A DNA stretch of 5,206 nucleotides from Bacteroides sp. OF04-15BH (lineage in GTDB: Bacteria > Bacteroidota > Bacteroidia > Bacteroidales > Bacteroidaceae). The position numbers and the translations under genes were made by a program. Shown in pieces: positions 4,702 to 5,206 of this stretch. The DNA lies in NCBI RefSeq assembly GCF_003477995.1, contig NZ_QUEM01000066.1, forward strand, positions 1 to 5,206. The letters are read 5' to 3'. A model generated the notes under the pieces. That model made no database searches. It had not been told where the DNA came from and saw only the letters and a list, made by a program, of their open reading frames with translations. How positions within the stretch are numbered: the stretch's first letter is position 1; every line of letters begins with the position of its first letter.

Positions 4702-5206
4702 TTAATAATGGAAATCGGGATTATAGCGGTAGCCCTTGCCCTCTTTCACAATCATGCGCTTGTTCACAAGGAACTTGTTAAGTGACACAAGGACATTGCG
4801 TCCACGCTCGTAACCGATACTCGCATAACCCTGTTTCAATGCCGCTATGACATTGGAATAGCCTTGTACCACCTGCTTGCCGAAACCGTTCTCCAACGCT
4901 TCCCGGTGTTGCTGTTCAGCCAGTTCCGTAAGCGAAAAGTTCCTGTCCTGCTTAGGTTGTTGGAATACATAATCATCCACGATTTCGGGTAAAGCGTTGT
5001 CATTGATACGGAATGCGAACGGGTCAAATTCCCGGTCACGTATGTGCATCGCCTTTACCTCGCTTATGTTGCCGTCCTGCTGGCTTTTCGTGATTTGCAG
5101 GACGGTTTCAGCCTTGTTGTTCAGTTCCGTACCGATATGCCCCCTTGTGTTGTCATCCCCCTTGTTCAAATGCAGTACGGTATGGATATGCAGGTTATAT
5201 CCGCTT
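4702..5206 (-). CDS. C-terminal part of a RepA-like AAA ATPase/helicase (partial, runs off the right edge)
   Basis: The frame is open from the window edge to the TAA at 4702-4704, giving the last 167 residues. It begins SGYNLHIHTVLHLNKGDDN and continues TRGHIGTELNNKAETVL. The segment from HTVLHL to the GTEL-NKAE region looks like the late core strands and sensor part of the RecA/AAA-type ATPase fold found in RepA-like proteins of mobilizable elements. The Walker A and B motifs would lie outside the window. About 60 residues of polar linker (REFDPFAFRIND... to QHREALENGF) separate this from a C-terminal region that looks like a winged helix (about the last 55 residues, ending VNKRMIVKEGKGYRYNPDFHY). 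Such ATPases unwind DNA at the origin or assist relaxosome processing. A TTG at 5169 could be taken as a start, but the frame and family-like sequence continue through it without a break. The gene is the most upstream visible member of the mobilization array. Confidence 0.78.
   Translation of the reverse strand, partial: SGYNLHIHTVLHLNKGDDNTRGHIGTELNNKAETVLQITKSQQDGNISEVKAMHIRDREFDPFAFRINDNALPEIVDDYVFQQPKQDRNFSLTELAEQQHREALENGFGKQVVQGYSNVIAALKQGYASIGYERGRNVLVSLNKFLVNKRMIVKEGKGYRYNPDFHY

Noticed and set aside
4845..5039. 64-residue minus-strand frame inside the RepA-like ATPase gene
   Set aside because: Alternative frame of a gene whose main frame is open to the window edge and family-like.
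5167..5169. TTG as the start of a 155-residue protein
   Set aside because: The same frame is open through it to the edge and reads YNLHIHTVLHLN, part of the ATPase core, so this is an internal leucine codon.
1..5206. tRNA, rRNA, CRISPR array, insertion sequence or integrase
   Set aside because: No cloverleaf, rRNA core, regularly spaced repeats, transposase or tyrosine-recombinase motifs were seen on either strand.

Overview
The window looks like part of a gut Bacteroidales genome (Bacteroides, Phocaeicola or Parabacteroides). The evidence is a TAnnTTTG-type promoter, A-rich translation leaders without Shine-Dalgarno sites, a lipoprotein with an acidic tail right after its lipidated cysteine, and a mobilization gene set typical of Bacteroides mobilizable elements. 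No database search was possible; family names come from motifs read in the translations.

Left part (1 to about 1340, plus strand, AT-rich). It opens with the last 24 codons of what looks like a Crp/Fnr-type regulator (1-75). A leader with two tandem TATCTTTG boxes follows, then a small lipoprotein gene (231-641) with a probable surface-export signal. Positions 642-1146 hold small hydrophobic reading frames. One, at about 676-886, looks broken or lacks a normal start; the next (883-1146) encodes a three-helix membrane protein and overlaps it by ATGA. No function can be assigned to either. Positions 1147-1340 hold nothing I can support as a gene.

Right part (1341-5206, minus strand, visibly richer in G+C). 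This is the mobilization and replication half of an integrative mobilizable element or related plasmid. In transcription order it holds: the C-terminal end of a RepA-like AAA ATPase/helicase (runs off the right edge), a repeat-rich 162-base gap, a primase-like Toprim protein, a 145-base gap with two adjacent hairpins (best oriT candidate), a MobC-type relaxosome protein, a MOB-type relaxase overlapping mobC by 35 bases, and a coiled-coil/one-membrane-segment protein 4 bases behind the relaxase. A strong hairpin at 1341-1378 closes the array. Its G-U pairs make it perfect only in minus-strand RNA, so it is very probably this operon's terminator.

Reading as a system: MobC and relaxase would bind and nick oriT, the membrane protein may tether the relaxosome, and the ATPase plus primase would copy the element or complete the transferred strand. 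No coupling protein, type IV secretion gene or integrase is visible, so transfer would need a helper element. The points most worth checking are the primase that has lost all four zinc ligands of its CHC2-like domain, the two-unit repeat between helicase and primase (possible replication origin or RNA switch), and the oriT candidate.
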